This document shows positions 23,303 to 32,566 of a DNA stretch of 64,000 bases, piece after piece. How positions within the stretch are numbered: position 1 is the stretch's first letter; each line of letters starts with the position of its first letter. The translations under genes and the position numbers were made by a program. The DNA lies in the NCBI GenBank assembly GCA_016706565.1, contig JADJJI010000011.1, positions 248,001 to 312,000 on the forward strand. The letters run 5' to 3'. The DNA comes from Piscinibacter sp. GTDB taxonomy: Bacteria; Pseudomonadota; Gammaproteobacteria; Burkholderiales; Burkholderiaceae_C. The notes beneath the pieces are model-generated. The model saw nothing but the letters and a program-made list of their open reading frames with translations. It did not search any database and was not told where the DNA came from.

Positions 23303-26123
23303 CGACCACCCCTTCCGCACGTTCGGTCTTGCCATAGCGTGCCGGGCGCAGCTTGCCCAGCGCGGTGAAGCTGTTGCGCACCCACTGGTCGTAGATGCCG
23401 TCGGCGGCGCGCTTGACGTTGGTCTCGTGCAGCTCGATGGCCTTTTCCTCGAACGGGAAGGCCTGCTCCTCGAGCAGCACGTCGTACTGTTCGCGTTCGG
23501 CCTTGGAGAGCTTCTTCGGCCGCTCCGACTTGATCATCGACTGCCCGAAGTCCTGGTAGAGCGAGGCGATCTGGAAGGTCGCCGCCGTGGTGACGTCGGC
23601 CACGCCGTAGTTGGCCGCCACCGCGTAGGCCTTCAGCGCGTCTTCCATTTTCGCCTTCTTGAGCTTCAGGTTGCGCGCCAGCGGCTCGACCAGCGACACC
23701 TTGCGGTACTCCGCCACCACCGGCTCGGCCATCGTCAGCGCAGCGGTGGCGCCGAGGTAACGCGTGCGGTCGGTGCGGGCGCCGCCGCCGGCCAGGTCGC
23801 CCTGGTAGATCTCCTTCATCAGCACCGCCTCGCGTTTCACGTCGCCGTCGGCCTTGGCCATGCGTGCCATGCGGTAGCGTGCCTCGAGGCCGCGCTCCAG
23901 CGGCAGCGGGTACTGCTTCAGGTAGCGTTCGTAGGCCTTGGCGGCGGTGACGCGCGAGCCGCTCTTGGCGTCCGCCGCTTTCTCGTGCAGCTCGGCGGAT
24001 TGCCACAGCGCCTCGCGGGCGAGTTGCGGGTCCTTCTGCGTGGCGGCCACGCGCTCGAACTCGCCGGCAGCCTGCGACCACTGCTGCTTCTCGAGGTACG
24101 CCAGCGCGAGCTTGCTGCCCACGTCGGCCTGCAGCGGGTGGTTCGGGAAGCGTTGGCGGAAGTCTTCCAGCGTGCGCGTGGCGCCGTCCCAGTCCTTCAT
24201 GCCGATCATGGCGGCGGCGGCGTCGTACTGCGCGGTGGCGCGCACCGTCGAGGTGGGCGCCACGGCAGCCACGCGCGCGAAGTGGCCGACGGCCGCCTTC
24301 GCGTCGCCGGCGGCGCGCGCCTGTTCGCCCTGCTTGTAGACGGAAGCGGCCAGGCGCTCGGTGAGGTCGTTGCGCGCCGGGTCCTTGTCGGGCGTCAGCG
24401 CGAGCACTTCGCCATAGGCCTTCTCGGACTGGTCGAAGCGGCCCTTGTCGAAGGCGTTGTGGGCCACCACCGTCCAGGCCACGCGGCGCTGGGCCGGCGC
24501 GGCCGGCGGGTCGAGCTTGAGCACCTGCTGCGCCACGTCGGCGGCCAGGTCGCCGTCGCGCAGCGCGAACAGCTTCTCCGACGCGTTGGTCAGCACGGTG
24601 CCGGTGCGCGAATCCTTCGGAAAGGCCTTGGCGAAGCGCAGCGCGCTCTCCACGCCGGTGCGCTGCAGCGCCAGCAGCTGGGCCGCCGCCGCACCCTTCT
24701 CCTGGTTCGTGTAGCTCAGCAGTGCGGCATAACCGGCGTCGGCGGCCTTGGCGTGGTTCGGGTACTGGTAGGCCACCTTCTCGTACTCGACCGCGGCCTC
24801 GGCGAAGCGCTTGTCTTCGTAGAGCAGCTCGGCGAGCAGGAAGTTGTTCTGCGCCGTTTCCGGGTCGTTCGGGTACGAGGCGATGTAGGCGCGGTACCAG
24901 CGCACCGCTTCCTGGTAGTCGGCGCTGGCCTTGCTCTTCTGCGCGGTGGCGTGATAGTGGCGCGCCAGCTCGGTCAGGTGCGTCTTCACCAGCGGCTGCG
25001 CCTTCTCCCAGCCGGCCGGGTTGGCGCGGCGGAACTCGCTGCCGGTGCCGTAGCGCGACACGTAGTCCTTCTTCGCATCCAGCGCCAGCACGGGGAAGCC
25101 GTTGCGCTGGTAGATGTCGATCACGCGGGCCTGCAGCTGCGGCGCCTGCGCGTGCAGCGGCTGGCGGCGCGCGAAGGCGCTGTAGGTGTCGGCGGCGTCC
25201 TTGACGCGGTCCTGCTTGAGGTAGAGCTCGCCGAGCTGCTCGTAGACCCGGTACTCGTAGGAGCGCCGCTTGTCGTCGGTGATGAAGGCCGGGATCGATT
25301 CGGCACCCTGCAGGTTGGCCAGGCTGATGCTGGTGACGCGGAAGGTGTCTTCGACCAGCTCGCGGTCGGCGCGCGACAGGCCGACGATGGTGTCCAGGCC
25401 GCCGTCGCCGTCGACACCGGCCACCTTCAGGTCGAGCACGCCGAAGAAGGATTGCAGGCCCTCCTCGAGGCGGCCCTGCTTGAAGCGCGACCAGCCCTGC
25501 ATGTACAGCGATCGCTCGTGGTACTGCGTGCGCTGCGACGAGGCCAGCACGGTGGCGTAGGCCTTCTCGGCCTTCGGGTAGTCGCGCAGCGTGAACAGCA
25601 GCTCGCCGCGGCGGAAGTTCGCCTCGTCGCGGTACAGCGTCGCCGGGTAGCTGGCGACGAGGCGGTCCAGCGTCTTCAATGCCGTCTCGAGCTCGCCGGC
25701 CTGTTCCTGTGCCCGCGCGAGCTGGTAGAGCACGCGGTCGTTGCCCTTGTCGTCGGGGTAGGTCTTGAGGAAGTCCTCGTAGCGTTTCACCGCGGCGCGG
25801 TAGTCGGGTCCGTTGGCCGGGCCCTTGCCGTCGGCCGAGCGCGCGTCGGCGATGTCCATCTCCAGGTCGCCGATGCGCCGCATCGCCTCGGCACGCTGCG
25901 GTGCCTTCGGCGCCACGTCGAGGAACTTGCGGTAGGCCGCGATCGTCTTCTCTTCGTTCGCCTCGACCTTCTTGTCCTTGGCGACCTCGATGGTGCGCCC
26001 GCCCAGACTCTTCAGCGTGGGCTGGTCGTCGGCGCTGGCGGTCTTCTGACTCGTGGCGCAACCGGCCAGGCCGGCGAGCATCAGCGCGACGAGCGGCAGC
26101 AGCGCGTGTTCACTTGGCCGCAT
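23289..26123 (-). CDS. Large TPR-repeat lipoprotein
   Basis: A 944-residue lipoprotein made almost entirely of TPR-like helical repeats. The signal peptide ends LMLAGLAGCATS with the lipidated cysteine near residue 22. Repeats such as AVKRYEDFLKTYPDDKG, EANFRRGELLFTLRDYPKA and AVRWYRAYIASYPNDPE recur through to about residue 900, with the Y-x-Y-P ending common to outer-membrane lipoprotein scaffolds (BamD/YbgF-like). The ATG at 26123 overlaps the upstream gene by 14 bases. It looks like a large periplasmic scaffold that could bridge barrels and the inner-membrane motor. Gliding-motility clusters of myxobacteria also carry large TPR proteins, but direct homology was not tested. Confidence 0.88.
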   Translation of the reverse strand: MRPSEHALLPLVALMLAGLAGCATSQKTASADDQPTLKSLGGRTIEVAKDKKVEANEEKTIAAYRKFLDVAPKAPQRAEAMRRIGDLEMDIADARSADGKGPANGPDYRAAVKRYEDFLKTYPDDKGNDRVLYQLARAQEQAGELETALKTLDRLVASYPATLYRDEANFRRGELLFTLRDYPKAEKAYATVLASSQRTQYHERSLYMQGWSRFKQGRLEEGLQSFFGVLDLKVAGVDGDGGLDTIVGLSRADRELVEDTFRVTSISLANLQGAESIPAFITDDKRRSYEYRVYEQLGELYLKQDRVKDAADTYSAFARRQPLHAQAPQLQARVIDIYQRNGFPVLALDAKKDYVSRYGTGSEFRRANPAGWEKAQPLVKTHLTELARHYHATAQKSKASADYQEAVRWYRAYIASYPNDPETAQNNFLLAELLYEDKRFAEAAVEYEKVAYQYPNHAKAADAGYAALLSYTNQEKGAAAAQLLALQRTGVESALRFAKAFPKDSRTGTVLTNASEKLFALRDGDLAADVAQQVLKLDPPAAPAQRRVAWTVVAHNAFDKGRFDQSEKAYGEVLALTPDKDPARNDLTERLAASVYKQGEQARAAGDAKAAVGHFARVAAVAPTSTVRATAQYDAAAAMIGMKDWDGATRTLEDFRQRFPNHPLQADVGSKLALAYLEKQQWSQAAGEFERVAATQKDPQLAREALWQSAELHEKAADAKSGSRVTAAKAYERYLKQYPLPLERGLEARYRMARMAKADGDVKREAVLMKEIYQGDLAGGGARTDRTRYLGATAALTMAEPVVAEYRKVSLVEPLARNLKLKKAKMEDALKAYAVAANYGVADVTTAATFQIASLYQDFGQSMIKSERPKKLSKAEREQYDVLLEEQAFPFEEKAIELHETNVKRAADGIYDQWVRNSFTALGKLRPARYGKTERAEGVVDAIR

Positions 26124-28038
26124 CGTCTTCCTTCCGGGGCGTCGTGGCGGCGCGGTCGTACATCTGCGCGACGGCAAAGCGCGCCTGCTGCGAGTAGGCG
26201 ACCATGCGGTCCTTCTGGCGCGAAAGCTCGGCGACGGCCAGCTCCTGGACTTCCTGTTGCTGGTCCTTCGAGAGTGCGGCCACGCGCGGGATCAGTGCCC
26301 GGATGCGTTGCGCCAGTTCGGCGATGCGCTTGGCGAAGGCCTCCTGCCGCGCCGGCTCGTCGCGCTGAGCCTGCGTGATCGCCGCGTCGTGCAGGCGCGC
26401 CTGGGCGAGTTCGGTGTCGATGGTCAGCAGGTCCTTCTTCGCTTCCCATGCGCGCGCCGGGTATTCCTGCGCCAGCCGCCAGGTCAGCGCGCCGGCGGCC
26501 AGCCGGGCACGCTGGCGCGTGCGTTCGGCGTCGGCATCGGTGCCTAGCGACTTGATGCCGTCCTGCACGCCGGCCAGCAGGTCGAGCAGCTCGCGGTCCT
26601 TGATGTCGGCGAAGGCGGCGGCGTCCTGCTCGCGCTCGGCACGCTCGATCTCGCCGGCGACGGCATCGCGGCGCTTGCCCACCGCGTCGAGGTCGACGGC
26701 GCCGGCCTTGGCGCGTACCTGCGGCAGCCGCTCGGCGTAGGCGCGGCGGCGGTTGTCGAGCATGTCGCCGAACACTCCGAGCTTGTCTTCCCAGTCCTTC
26801 AGGTTCTGGAACAGGAAGCGCAGGTCGCGGTAGTTCTTGAAGGCTTCCTGGAATTCATGGCCGGCGAGCACCTGGTTCAGGTGGCTGGCATGCGGCATCT
26901 CCGGCAGTTCGCGGATGTTCCAGAACCAGCCCATTTCTTCGCCGGGATTGCGTTCGAGCAGGCCGTCGAGCAGCTTGCCGGCGCGGATGGCGGCGATCGA
27001 CTCGTCGATGTTGCCGCTCTCGAGTTCGTAGGCGGCGAGCGCGGCGTTGTACTGGTCGGCCGCTTCGCCGAAGGAGCCCAGCTCGGCGTAGGCGTAGGGC
27101 ACGGCGATGCGCGCCTCCAGCACGGCGGCGTCGCTCGGGTCGCGCGTGGCGAGTTCGTTCCAGGGCACCAGCGCGAGCTGAGGTTCCTTCAGCGAAGCCG
27201 CAGCCCAGCCGAAGCCGAGCAGCGCCTTGTTCGCGTGCACGCCGGTCAGGCGCACGCGCTCGAGCGTCCGGCGCGCATCTTCCGCGCGGTCGTTCTGCAG
27301 CGCGGTGAAGCCCAATGCGACGTTGGCCTTGTCGCGCAGGGATCGCATCTCTTCGGTCTCGGCCGGGGCCAGACCGATGGCGTCGAGCAGCTCGGTGCCG
27401 CGGGCGGCGTCGCCGCTCTTGATCAGCGCGACGCCCAGGTTGTAGCGCGCGTACTGGCCGATCGGGCTGTCCTTGGCCACGCCTTCGAGCAGCGCCGCCG
27501 CACCGGCGTAGTCGCCGCTGGCCATCAGCAGGTTGGCCTGCAGCAGCAGGCGGTCTTCTTCGAGCACGGGCGGCAGGTTCTTCTCGATGCGCGACATCGC
27601 ATCCGATGCCTCGGCAATGAAGCCGCGCTGGTAGCGTATCTTCGCCAGGTAGAACCAGGCGCGGTCACGCACCGGCGGCGCGGCGCCCTTCTCGATGAGC
27701 TTGGCGAAGATCTCGCCGGCCTCCTTGTGCAGGCCGTACGACAGCAGCATGCCGCCGCGCAGGATTTCGGCTTCGTCGGCATGCTGCGCGACACGATCGA
27801 AATGCTGCGACGCCATCATCGTGGTGATCGACGTGAAGAAGCGGTCCTGGAAGAAGTGGTACAGCGCGTCGCCGTAGTAGGGCGCCTCGATGGCGCGCGC
27901 CTTCTCGTTCGGTGCCACGTCCGAGTAGGCCGGGAAGGTCGGCGTGGCGGCCACGGCCGTGCCGCAGGCGGCCGCCAGCAGCGCGGCAGCGCCGAGGCAC
28001 CCCGCCCTGCGCAGCGAAAGCTTGGAGAACATGCGCAC
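26110..28038 (-). CDS. Large exported TPR/helical-repeat protein
   Basis: A 642-residue secreted protein. The signal peptide (about residues 1-30, ending AAACGTAVAA) is followed by TPR-like repeats in residues 60-330 (for example GLHKEAGEIFAKLIEKG and RDRAWFYLAKIRYQRG). From about residue 430 there is a long charged helical region, rich in Arg, Glu and Ala, that looks like coiled coil (RDAVAGEIERAEREQDAAA). The signal also contains AACG, which might act as a lipobox, though the AVA-A site appears stronger. It overlaps the next TPR lipoprotein gene, so the two are probably made in similar amounts and may form one scaffold. Confidence 0.85.
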   Translation of the reverse strand: MRMFSKLSLRRAGCLGAAALLAAACGTAVAATPTFPAYSDVAPNEKARAIEAPYYGDALYHFFQDRFFTSITTMMASQHFDRVAQHADEAEILRGGMLLSYGLHKEAGEIFAKLIEKGAAPPVRDRAWFYLAKIRYQRGFIAEASDAMSRIEKNLPPVLEEDRLLLQANLLMASGDYAGAAALLEGVAKDSPIGQYARYNLGVALIKSGDAARGTELLDAIGLAPAETEEMRSLRDKANVALGFTALQNDRAEDARRTLERVRLTGVHANKALLGFGWAAASLKEPQLALVPWNELATRDPSDAAVLEARIAVPYAYAELGSFGEAADQYNAALAAYELESGNIDESIAAIRAGKLLDGLLERNPGEEMGWFWNIRELPEMPHASHLNQVLAGHEFQEAFKNYRDLRFLFQNLKDWEDKLGVFGDMLDNRRRAYAERLPQVRAKAGAVDLDAVGKRRDAVAGEIERAEREQDAAAFADIKDRELLDLLAGVQDGIKSLGTDADAERTRQRARLAAGALTWRLAQEYPARAWEAKKDLLTIDTELAQARLHDAAITQAQRDEPARQEAFAKRIAELAQRIRALIPRVAALSKDQQQEVQELAVAELSRQKDRMVAYSQQARFAVAQMYDRAATTPRKEDDAAK

Positions 28039-28040
28039 GG

Positions 28041-28649
28041 CTACTGCCAGATCTTGATGTCGAACTCCGGCTGCAGCTTGCCGGACGAATCCTTGATCTG
28101 CAGCTCGATGTACTTCGGATCGGTGCCCTTGTCGAACTTGACCGTGGCGCCGCGCTTGTAGTCACGCACGTGCGGGCCCTGGCCGGTGAAGAAGGCGACG
28201 ATCTCGTGCGTGCCGGCGCGCAGGTTGCCCAGGTAGACACGCTGCACGCCGCCACGGTGCAGCGCCTGCACCTCCAGCGGGGTGTACAGGTAGTTGGCGA
28301 CGACCTTGTCGTCCAGCTTGATCTGCACCGAGTCGAGCGAGAACAGCTTGCCCACGTCCATCGACACGAACAGTGCCACCTGCGTGTTGGCCGGGAACAG
28401 CAGTTCCTCCTCGAGCACCAGCAGGTCGCGGTTCAGGCGGATCACGTCGCCCTTGACCTCCTGGATGCGGCCGTCGAGCGTGCTCGGTGCAGGCGCGCTG
28501 GCCGCCGCAGCCGGAGCGGCCGCCGTCGCGGGGGGCGGTGCCGAGGCCGCTGCGGCCGGAGCTGCCGTCTGGGCGGCGCAGTGCAGGGCCGCCAGCGCGA
28601 GCACGAGGCCCGCGGCGAACGACCGGTGGAATCGATGGATGAACGACAT
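28041..28649 (-). CDS. Exported protein of the envelope operon, unknown
   Basis: A 202-residue secreted protein. The signal peptide ends ALHCAAQ near residue 27; LHCA could instead be a lipobox. A 35-residue Ala/Pro linker leads to a globular part that starts LDGRIQEVKGDVIRLNRDLLVLEEELL and includes HEIVAFFTGQGPHVRDYKRG and ends PEFDIKIWQ. It looks like a beta-sandwich, but I cannot name the family. It is separated from neighbours by 19 and 2 bases. Confidence 0.78.
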   Translation of the reverse strand: MSFIHRFHRSFAAGLVLALAALHCAAQTAAPAAAASAPPPATAAAPAAAASAPAPSTLDGRIQEVKGDVIRLNRDLLVLEEELLFPANTQVALFVSMDVGKLFSLDSVQIKLDDKVVANYLYTPLEVQALHRGGVQRVYLGNLRAGTHEIVAFFTGQGPHVRDYKRGATVKFDKGTDPKYIELQIKDSSGKLQPEFDIKIWQ

Positions 28650-28668
28650 GGCGCCGGTTCTTTCGAGA

Positions 28669-29790
28669 TCAGTAGGTGGCCGTCACGTACAGCTGCAGCA
28701 GGTTGGCGTTGAACTTGTACGCCTCGCCGGTGCGGATGTCGGTGAAGTTCTTGTAGTCGAAGCGGATGCGCTCGATGGAGCCGACGATCTTCATCTCGTA
28801 CTGGCCCGGCACGCGCTTGGCGGTGTAGCTGAGCTTGCCGCCCAGCCCGAAGCTGCGGAAGGCACTGAGCTGGCGGTTGCGCGAGATGTAGGTCGTCTCG
28901 GACATCGCGTTGTCGCTGTAGAAGAGCGCGTCGTTCTGCTTGTACAGGCGCGTGAATCCGTCGGCCAGCCAGTCGCTGCCCACGTAGCGGCTGTAGCCCA
29001 CTTCCAGCGTGTGCGCCTTGATGGCCCAGGTGTCCCAGAAGTAGCGGTATTCGGCACGGGCGGCGTTGCGGTCGCCCAGGTCGCCGATGACGCGCAGCTT
29101 CAGCGCGCGGCTGGTGCGCGTGCGCGGGTTGCGCTCCGGGACGGTGGCGCCGAACACGCGCGCCGCCCGGTAGGGGTTGCCCAGGTAGCCGTCGTCGGAC
29201 ACCACCTCGAGGTTGGCGCTGGCCAGCATCGAGGGCGTCAGCACCTGGGTGAGGCCGAGCCGGTACTGCCAGTGCTTGGCGTAGTCGCTGAAGCTGGCTT
29301 CGGTCTTCTTGGAAACCTTGTCCAGTGCGCGCGTGTAGCCCAGCGCGACGGTGGTCATGTTGCCGAAGAACTCGTGCGACACGTCGAGGCTGAAAGCGTC
29401 GGCGACGTAGTCAGGCTCCTTGCTCTGGTAGACCGACAGCGACATCAGCGAATCGCGGTGCGCGTAGTCGATTCCCAGGTCGTAGGAGGTGCGCTTTTCC
29501 TTGAACGGGCTGGCCGTGGTGACCACGTCGATCGAGGCATTGCTGACCGCGTCGACGTAGTACGAGCCCGACAGCGACACCTTGTCGGCCAGGCTCTTGC
29601 GCACCAGCAGCGCCGGGCCGTCGGCCGTGACGCCGCCGCCCTTGTAGACGTGGTACAGCGCTTCGGCGCGGTTCTCGGGCAGCTCGATGGCCTTGGCGCC
29701 GCCGACCGCCAGCAGGCTGCCGAGCAAGCCGGCTGCGCGCCGCAGCAGCCCGGGCAGGCGCGACGCGATGCGGGCATCAGTTGCAGCCAC
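28669..29790 (-). CDS. DUF3570 outer-membrane protein
   Basis: A 373-residue protein of the DUF3570 family, predicted outer-membrane beta-barrels with alternating aromatic strands. Signal peptide cleavage is likely after GAKA near residue 34. Family features are the early YHVYKGGGVTADGPALLVRK segment, DIVTTASP-like sequence (VVTTASPFKEKRTSYD), the HEFFGNMTT loop and an aromatic C-terminus LYVTATY typical of barrels. The GTG start at 29790 overlaps the DUF4266 gene by 14 bases. DUF3570 and DUF4266 genes are commonly adjacent, together with ApbE and a thioredoxin, as here. Its cargo is unknown. Confidence 0.88.
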   Translation of the reverse strand: MAATDARIASRLPGLLRRAAGLLGSLLAVGGAKAIELPENRAEALYHVYKGGGVTADGPALLVRKSLADKVSLSGSYYVDAVSNASIDVVTTASPFKEKRTSYDLGIDYAHRDSLMSLSVYQSKEPDYVADAFSLDVSHEFFGNMTTVALGYTRALDKVSKKTEASFSDYAKHWQYRLGLTQVLTPSMLASANLEVVSDDGYLGNPYRAARVFGATVPERNPRTRTSRALKLRVIGDLGDRNAARAEYRYFWDTWAIKAHTLEVGYSRYVGSDWLADGFTRLYKQNDALFYSDNAMSETTYISRNRQLSAFRSFGLGGKLSYTAKRVPGQYEMKIVGSIERIRFDYKNFTDIRTGEAYKFNANLLQLYVTATY

Positions 29791-30024
29791 AACCGCCTCC
29801 TTGCGCGCTGTTGGCGCCGCGCGCCGCCTCGCGCACGACGAGCACGTGCTCGCGGTGGCGGCCCGACAGCGGGTCGGCCGAGCCTTTCATGATCGGATCG
29901 GCCAGGCGCTCGCGCTCGTAGGGCTTGACCCAGGGCTCGGGCATCTTCGGCAGCGAGAACGAGGAGCAGCCGCTCAACGCGGCGCTGCAGGCCAGCAAGG
30001 CCAGCGGCAAGGCACGGGGCATGT

Positions 30025-30028
<4 letters not shown>
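29777..30028 (-). CDS. DUF4266 small lipoprotein
   Basis: An 83-residue lipoprotein. The lipobox is ALSGCS, with the lipidated cysteine near residue 20. The mature part has the DUF4266 pattern PWVKPYERERLADPIM and ends in a Cys-containing tail GGGCGCN. The two extra cysteines at the very end could be reduced by, or pass electrons to, the TlpA-like protein encoded just upstream. Its ATG overlaps the thioredoxin stop by four bases and its stop overlaps the DUF3570 start by 14. Confidence 0.9.
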
Positions 30029-30554
<526 letters not shown>

Positions 30555-30555
<1 letters not shown>

Positions 30556-31205
30556 CAGAAGTAGTAGGCGATGCCGGTGGTCAGCTCGAGGTTCTGCGTG
30601 TTCTGGCGAACGTTGAGCAGGTCGTAGCTGAAGATGTGGTCGCGCACGTCGACGCGCATGGCGAAGCGGTCGCTGAACAGCACGCGGAAGCCGAAGCCCA
30701 CGTTGAAGGTCTGGCGGCGCTGGTTGGCGAACTTGGTGCTGCCCACGCCGCCGATGAGGTAGATCGACGAGGCCTTGGCGTACTTGTTGCCCAGGAAGAT
30801 CTCGCCGGGGAAGACGTTGTAGCCCGCCGAGACGTTGTAGTAGCTCAGCTTCTTGTCGGTGTCGGCCAGCGGGCCGGCACCAGGGAAGATCTCCTCGAAG
30901 GTCTTGTCGGTGACCTTGCTTTGCGCATAGACCGACTCGACGAAGAAGTCCTCGCTCAGGTGGTATCCCAGGCGCACGCCGGCGACGGCGCTGGCACCGA
31001 AGCTCTGCGTCGCGTAGGTGCCCACCAGCGCGCTGATTTCGAAGTCCTTCGACGGGAACTTCGGCAGCGGCACCTCGCGGCGCTGCACCTCCGGCACGAT
31101 GACCTGCTCGTTGGCGGGCTGTTGCGCCGCCGTGCTCTGTGCGAGTGCGGGGGCGGCCAGGCCAATGCCCAGCAGGGCGGCGAAGGTGAGGGCAGTCTGT
31201 CGCAT
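30555..31205 (-). CDS. Outer-membrane beta-barrel protein
   Basis: A 216-residue protein with a signal peptide ending APALAQ and a barrel-type body. Alternating hydrophobic strands, glycine/tyrosine girdles (FEISALVGTYATQSFG, AGVRLGYHLSEDFFVES) and a terminal aromatic strand GIAYYF point to an eight-stranded outer-membrane barrel. The layout matches the group described as outer-membrane beta-barrel domain proteins of Myxococcus and some Proteobacteria (OMP_myx_plus). A second, related barrel gene is immediately upstream. Confidence 0.85.
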
Positions 31206-31229
31206 GGGTCGATCTTGTGGTTGTGGCGC

Positions 31230-31997
31230 TCAGAAGAAGAAGGAAATACCGCCGGTGATGGCGCGGTATTCGCCCGAGCGCGTGTCGTTCAGGAACGCGG
31301 TGTAGATGGAGTAGTCGGCGCGCAGCACGAAGCGCTCGGTCAGGTAGTAGCGAACGCCGAGCGAGGCGTTGGAGAGCTTGGCGTTGGTGGGCGTGGCCGC
31401 CACCAGGCTGGTGTTCGGGATGTTCTTGAAGTTGCCCACCCCGACCGCGAAGAACGGCGAGATGCGCTGGTCCGACCAGGGCTCGAGCTGCAGGTTGACG
31501 TGCCAGAAGTTGGTGCCCGAGAAGATGCCCTGCACCTGGCCGAGCGTGGCCTCGATGCCGATCGACTCCGACAGCTTGTAGCCGGCCCAGAACTTGAGCA
31601 TCGGCTCGGCCTTGAAGTGGCCCCAGCCGGCACCGAACTCGGCGCGGCGCTGCAGGAAGTCATCGAAGGCGATGTCGCGGAACGAGCGGCTGGCGCCTGC
31701 CTCGGTGAGCGTGGTGACCAGCTGGCGCCGGTGCACCCAGCCTTCCTTGCCCCCGTCGGTACGTACCTTGTACCAATCGGTGTAGCGCAGGTGGACCTCG
31801 ATCCACTCCGCGCGCGCGGCGACGAAGAAGATCGGGTAGCCGCGGCCCGGGCCGGTGCGCAACTCGATGTAGGGGTCGGTCACCTGCAGGCGCTGCGTGC
31901 TCGGCACCTCGTCCTCGGCGGCTGCAGGCAGCGCGGCGCTCAGGCTGAGTACCAAGGCACACAGGACACGGATGACTCTGGGCGTCGGCATCCTCAT
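31230..31997 (-). CDS. SH3-like domain plus outer-membrane beta-barrel protein
   Basis: A 255-residue protein combining two parts. After the signal peptide (ending LPAAAE) comes a bacterial SH3-like domain (about residues 35-95: YIELRTGPGRGYPIFFV, IEVHLRYTDWYKVRT, GKEGWVHRRQL) that usually binds peptidoglycan or a protein partner. From about residue 110 there is a small barrel (GWGHFKAEPMLKFWAGYKL, NASLGVRYYLTERFVLRADY) ending ITGGISFFF. The barrel part resembles the preceding barrel gene. An outer-membrane protein tethered to the wall fits an envelope-spanning machine. ATG 31997 overlaps the upstream stop by four bases. Confidence 0.87.
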   Translation of the reverse strand: MRMPTPRVIRVLCALVLSLSAALPAAAEDEVPSTQRLQVTDPYIELRTGPGRGYPIFFVAARAEWIEVHLRYTDWYKVRTDGGKEGWVHRRQLVTTLTEAGASRSFRDIAFDDFLQRRAEFGAGWGHFKAEPMLKFWAGYKLSESIGIEATLGQVQGIFSGTNFWHVNLQLEPWSDQRISPFFAVGVGNFKNIPNTSLVAATPTNAKLSNASLGVRYYLTERFVLRADYSIYTAFLNDTRSGEYRAITGGISFFF

Positions 31998-32566
31998 TGG
32001 TTGCACACGCCGGCCGTGAACATGCTGTTGCCCGCGACACTGAACTCGTCCTGTCCCTGCGGCATCGGGCGGCTGATCCAGTACGCGATGCGCGCGGCAT
32101 TGGTGTCCTGCGCGTTCGTGAAGATCTGCCCGCCGCCATGCAGCACGGTGAGCAGGGGCTTGGCCAGCAGGCGGCTCTGCGCGGGTGAACCGATCACCGT
32201 CGCGCCCTGCGATGAATAGAAGTTCTTGTACATGTCCGTCGCGCGGATCGCGTCCGCGTCCGGCGGGTCGGCCACGGGCACCTGTGCCGCGCCGCGGATC
32301 AGCCGCAGCGCGCCGCCGGTGCCGGTGCCGGTGTCATGGCAGCCGCCGCTCGAGCAGGTGTTGGTGGAGATCACGCCACCCTGGTTGACCTGCAGGCTGG
32401 TGTCGTAGATCTCGTTGATGCACTGCTGGAAGTAGATGAACGACAGCTTCTGGCCCGTCGTCGATCCCGGGTTGGAGATCGAGTCGGGGTTGGACAGCGG
32501 GTTGCCACCGCCGCAGCTGGCCAGCAGTGCGGCGGCGGAGATCGCGGCAAGTCGCTTCTTCGTCAT
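31994..32566 (-). CDS. Cytochrome-like lipoprotein with atypical heme motif
   Basis: A 190-residue lipoprotein with a lipobox LLASCGGG. It resembles the C-terminal cytochrome domain of the larger protein encoded upstream: a Cys-His motif followed later by a KPLLTVLHGGGQIF segment and a WISRPMPQG ending. The Cys-His motif reads CSSGGCH (Cys71, Cys76, His77): four residues separate the cysteines instead of two, so covalent heme attachment by the normal machinery is uncertain. Two more cysteines occur (Cys near the QQCINEIY stretch and near the C-terminus). It overlaps the 998-residue gene by four bases, and is likely its partner. Confidence 0.75.
   Translation of the reverse strand: MTKKRLAAISAAALLASCGGGNPLSNPDSISNPGSTTGQKLSFIYFQQCINEIYDTSLQVNQGGVISTNTCSSGGCHDTGTGTGGALRLIRGAAQVPVADPPDADAIRATDMYKNFYSSQGATVIGSPAQSRLLAKPLLTVLHGGGQIFTNAQDTNAARIAYWISRPMPQGQDEFSVAGNSMFTAGVCNQ

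Noticed and set aside
22971-26378. A very long open frame (over 1100 codons) on the plus strand opposite the TPR genes
   Set aside because: It is an antisense shadow caused by GC-rich third codon positions. It has no recognisable domain, is low in hydrophobic order, and the minus-strand genes have signal peptides, repeats and ribosome sites.
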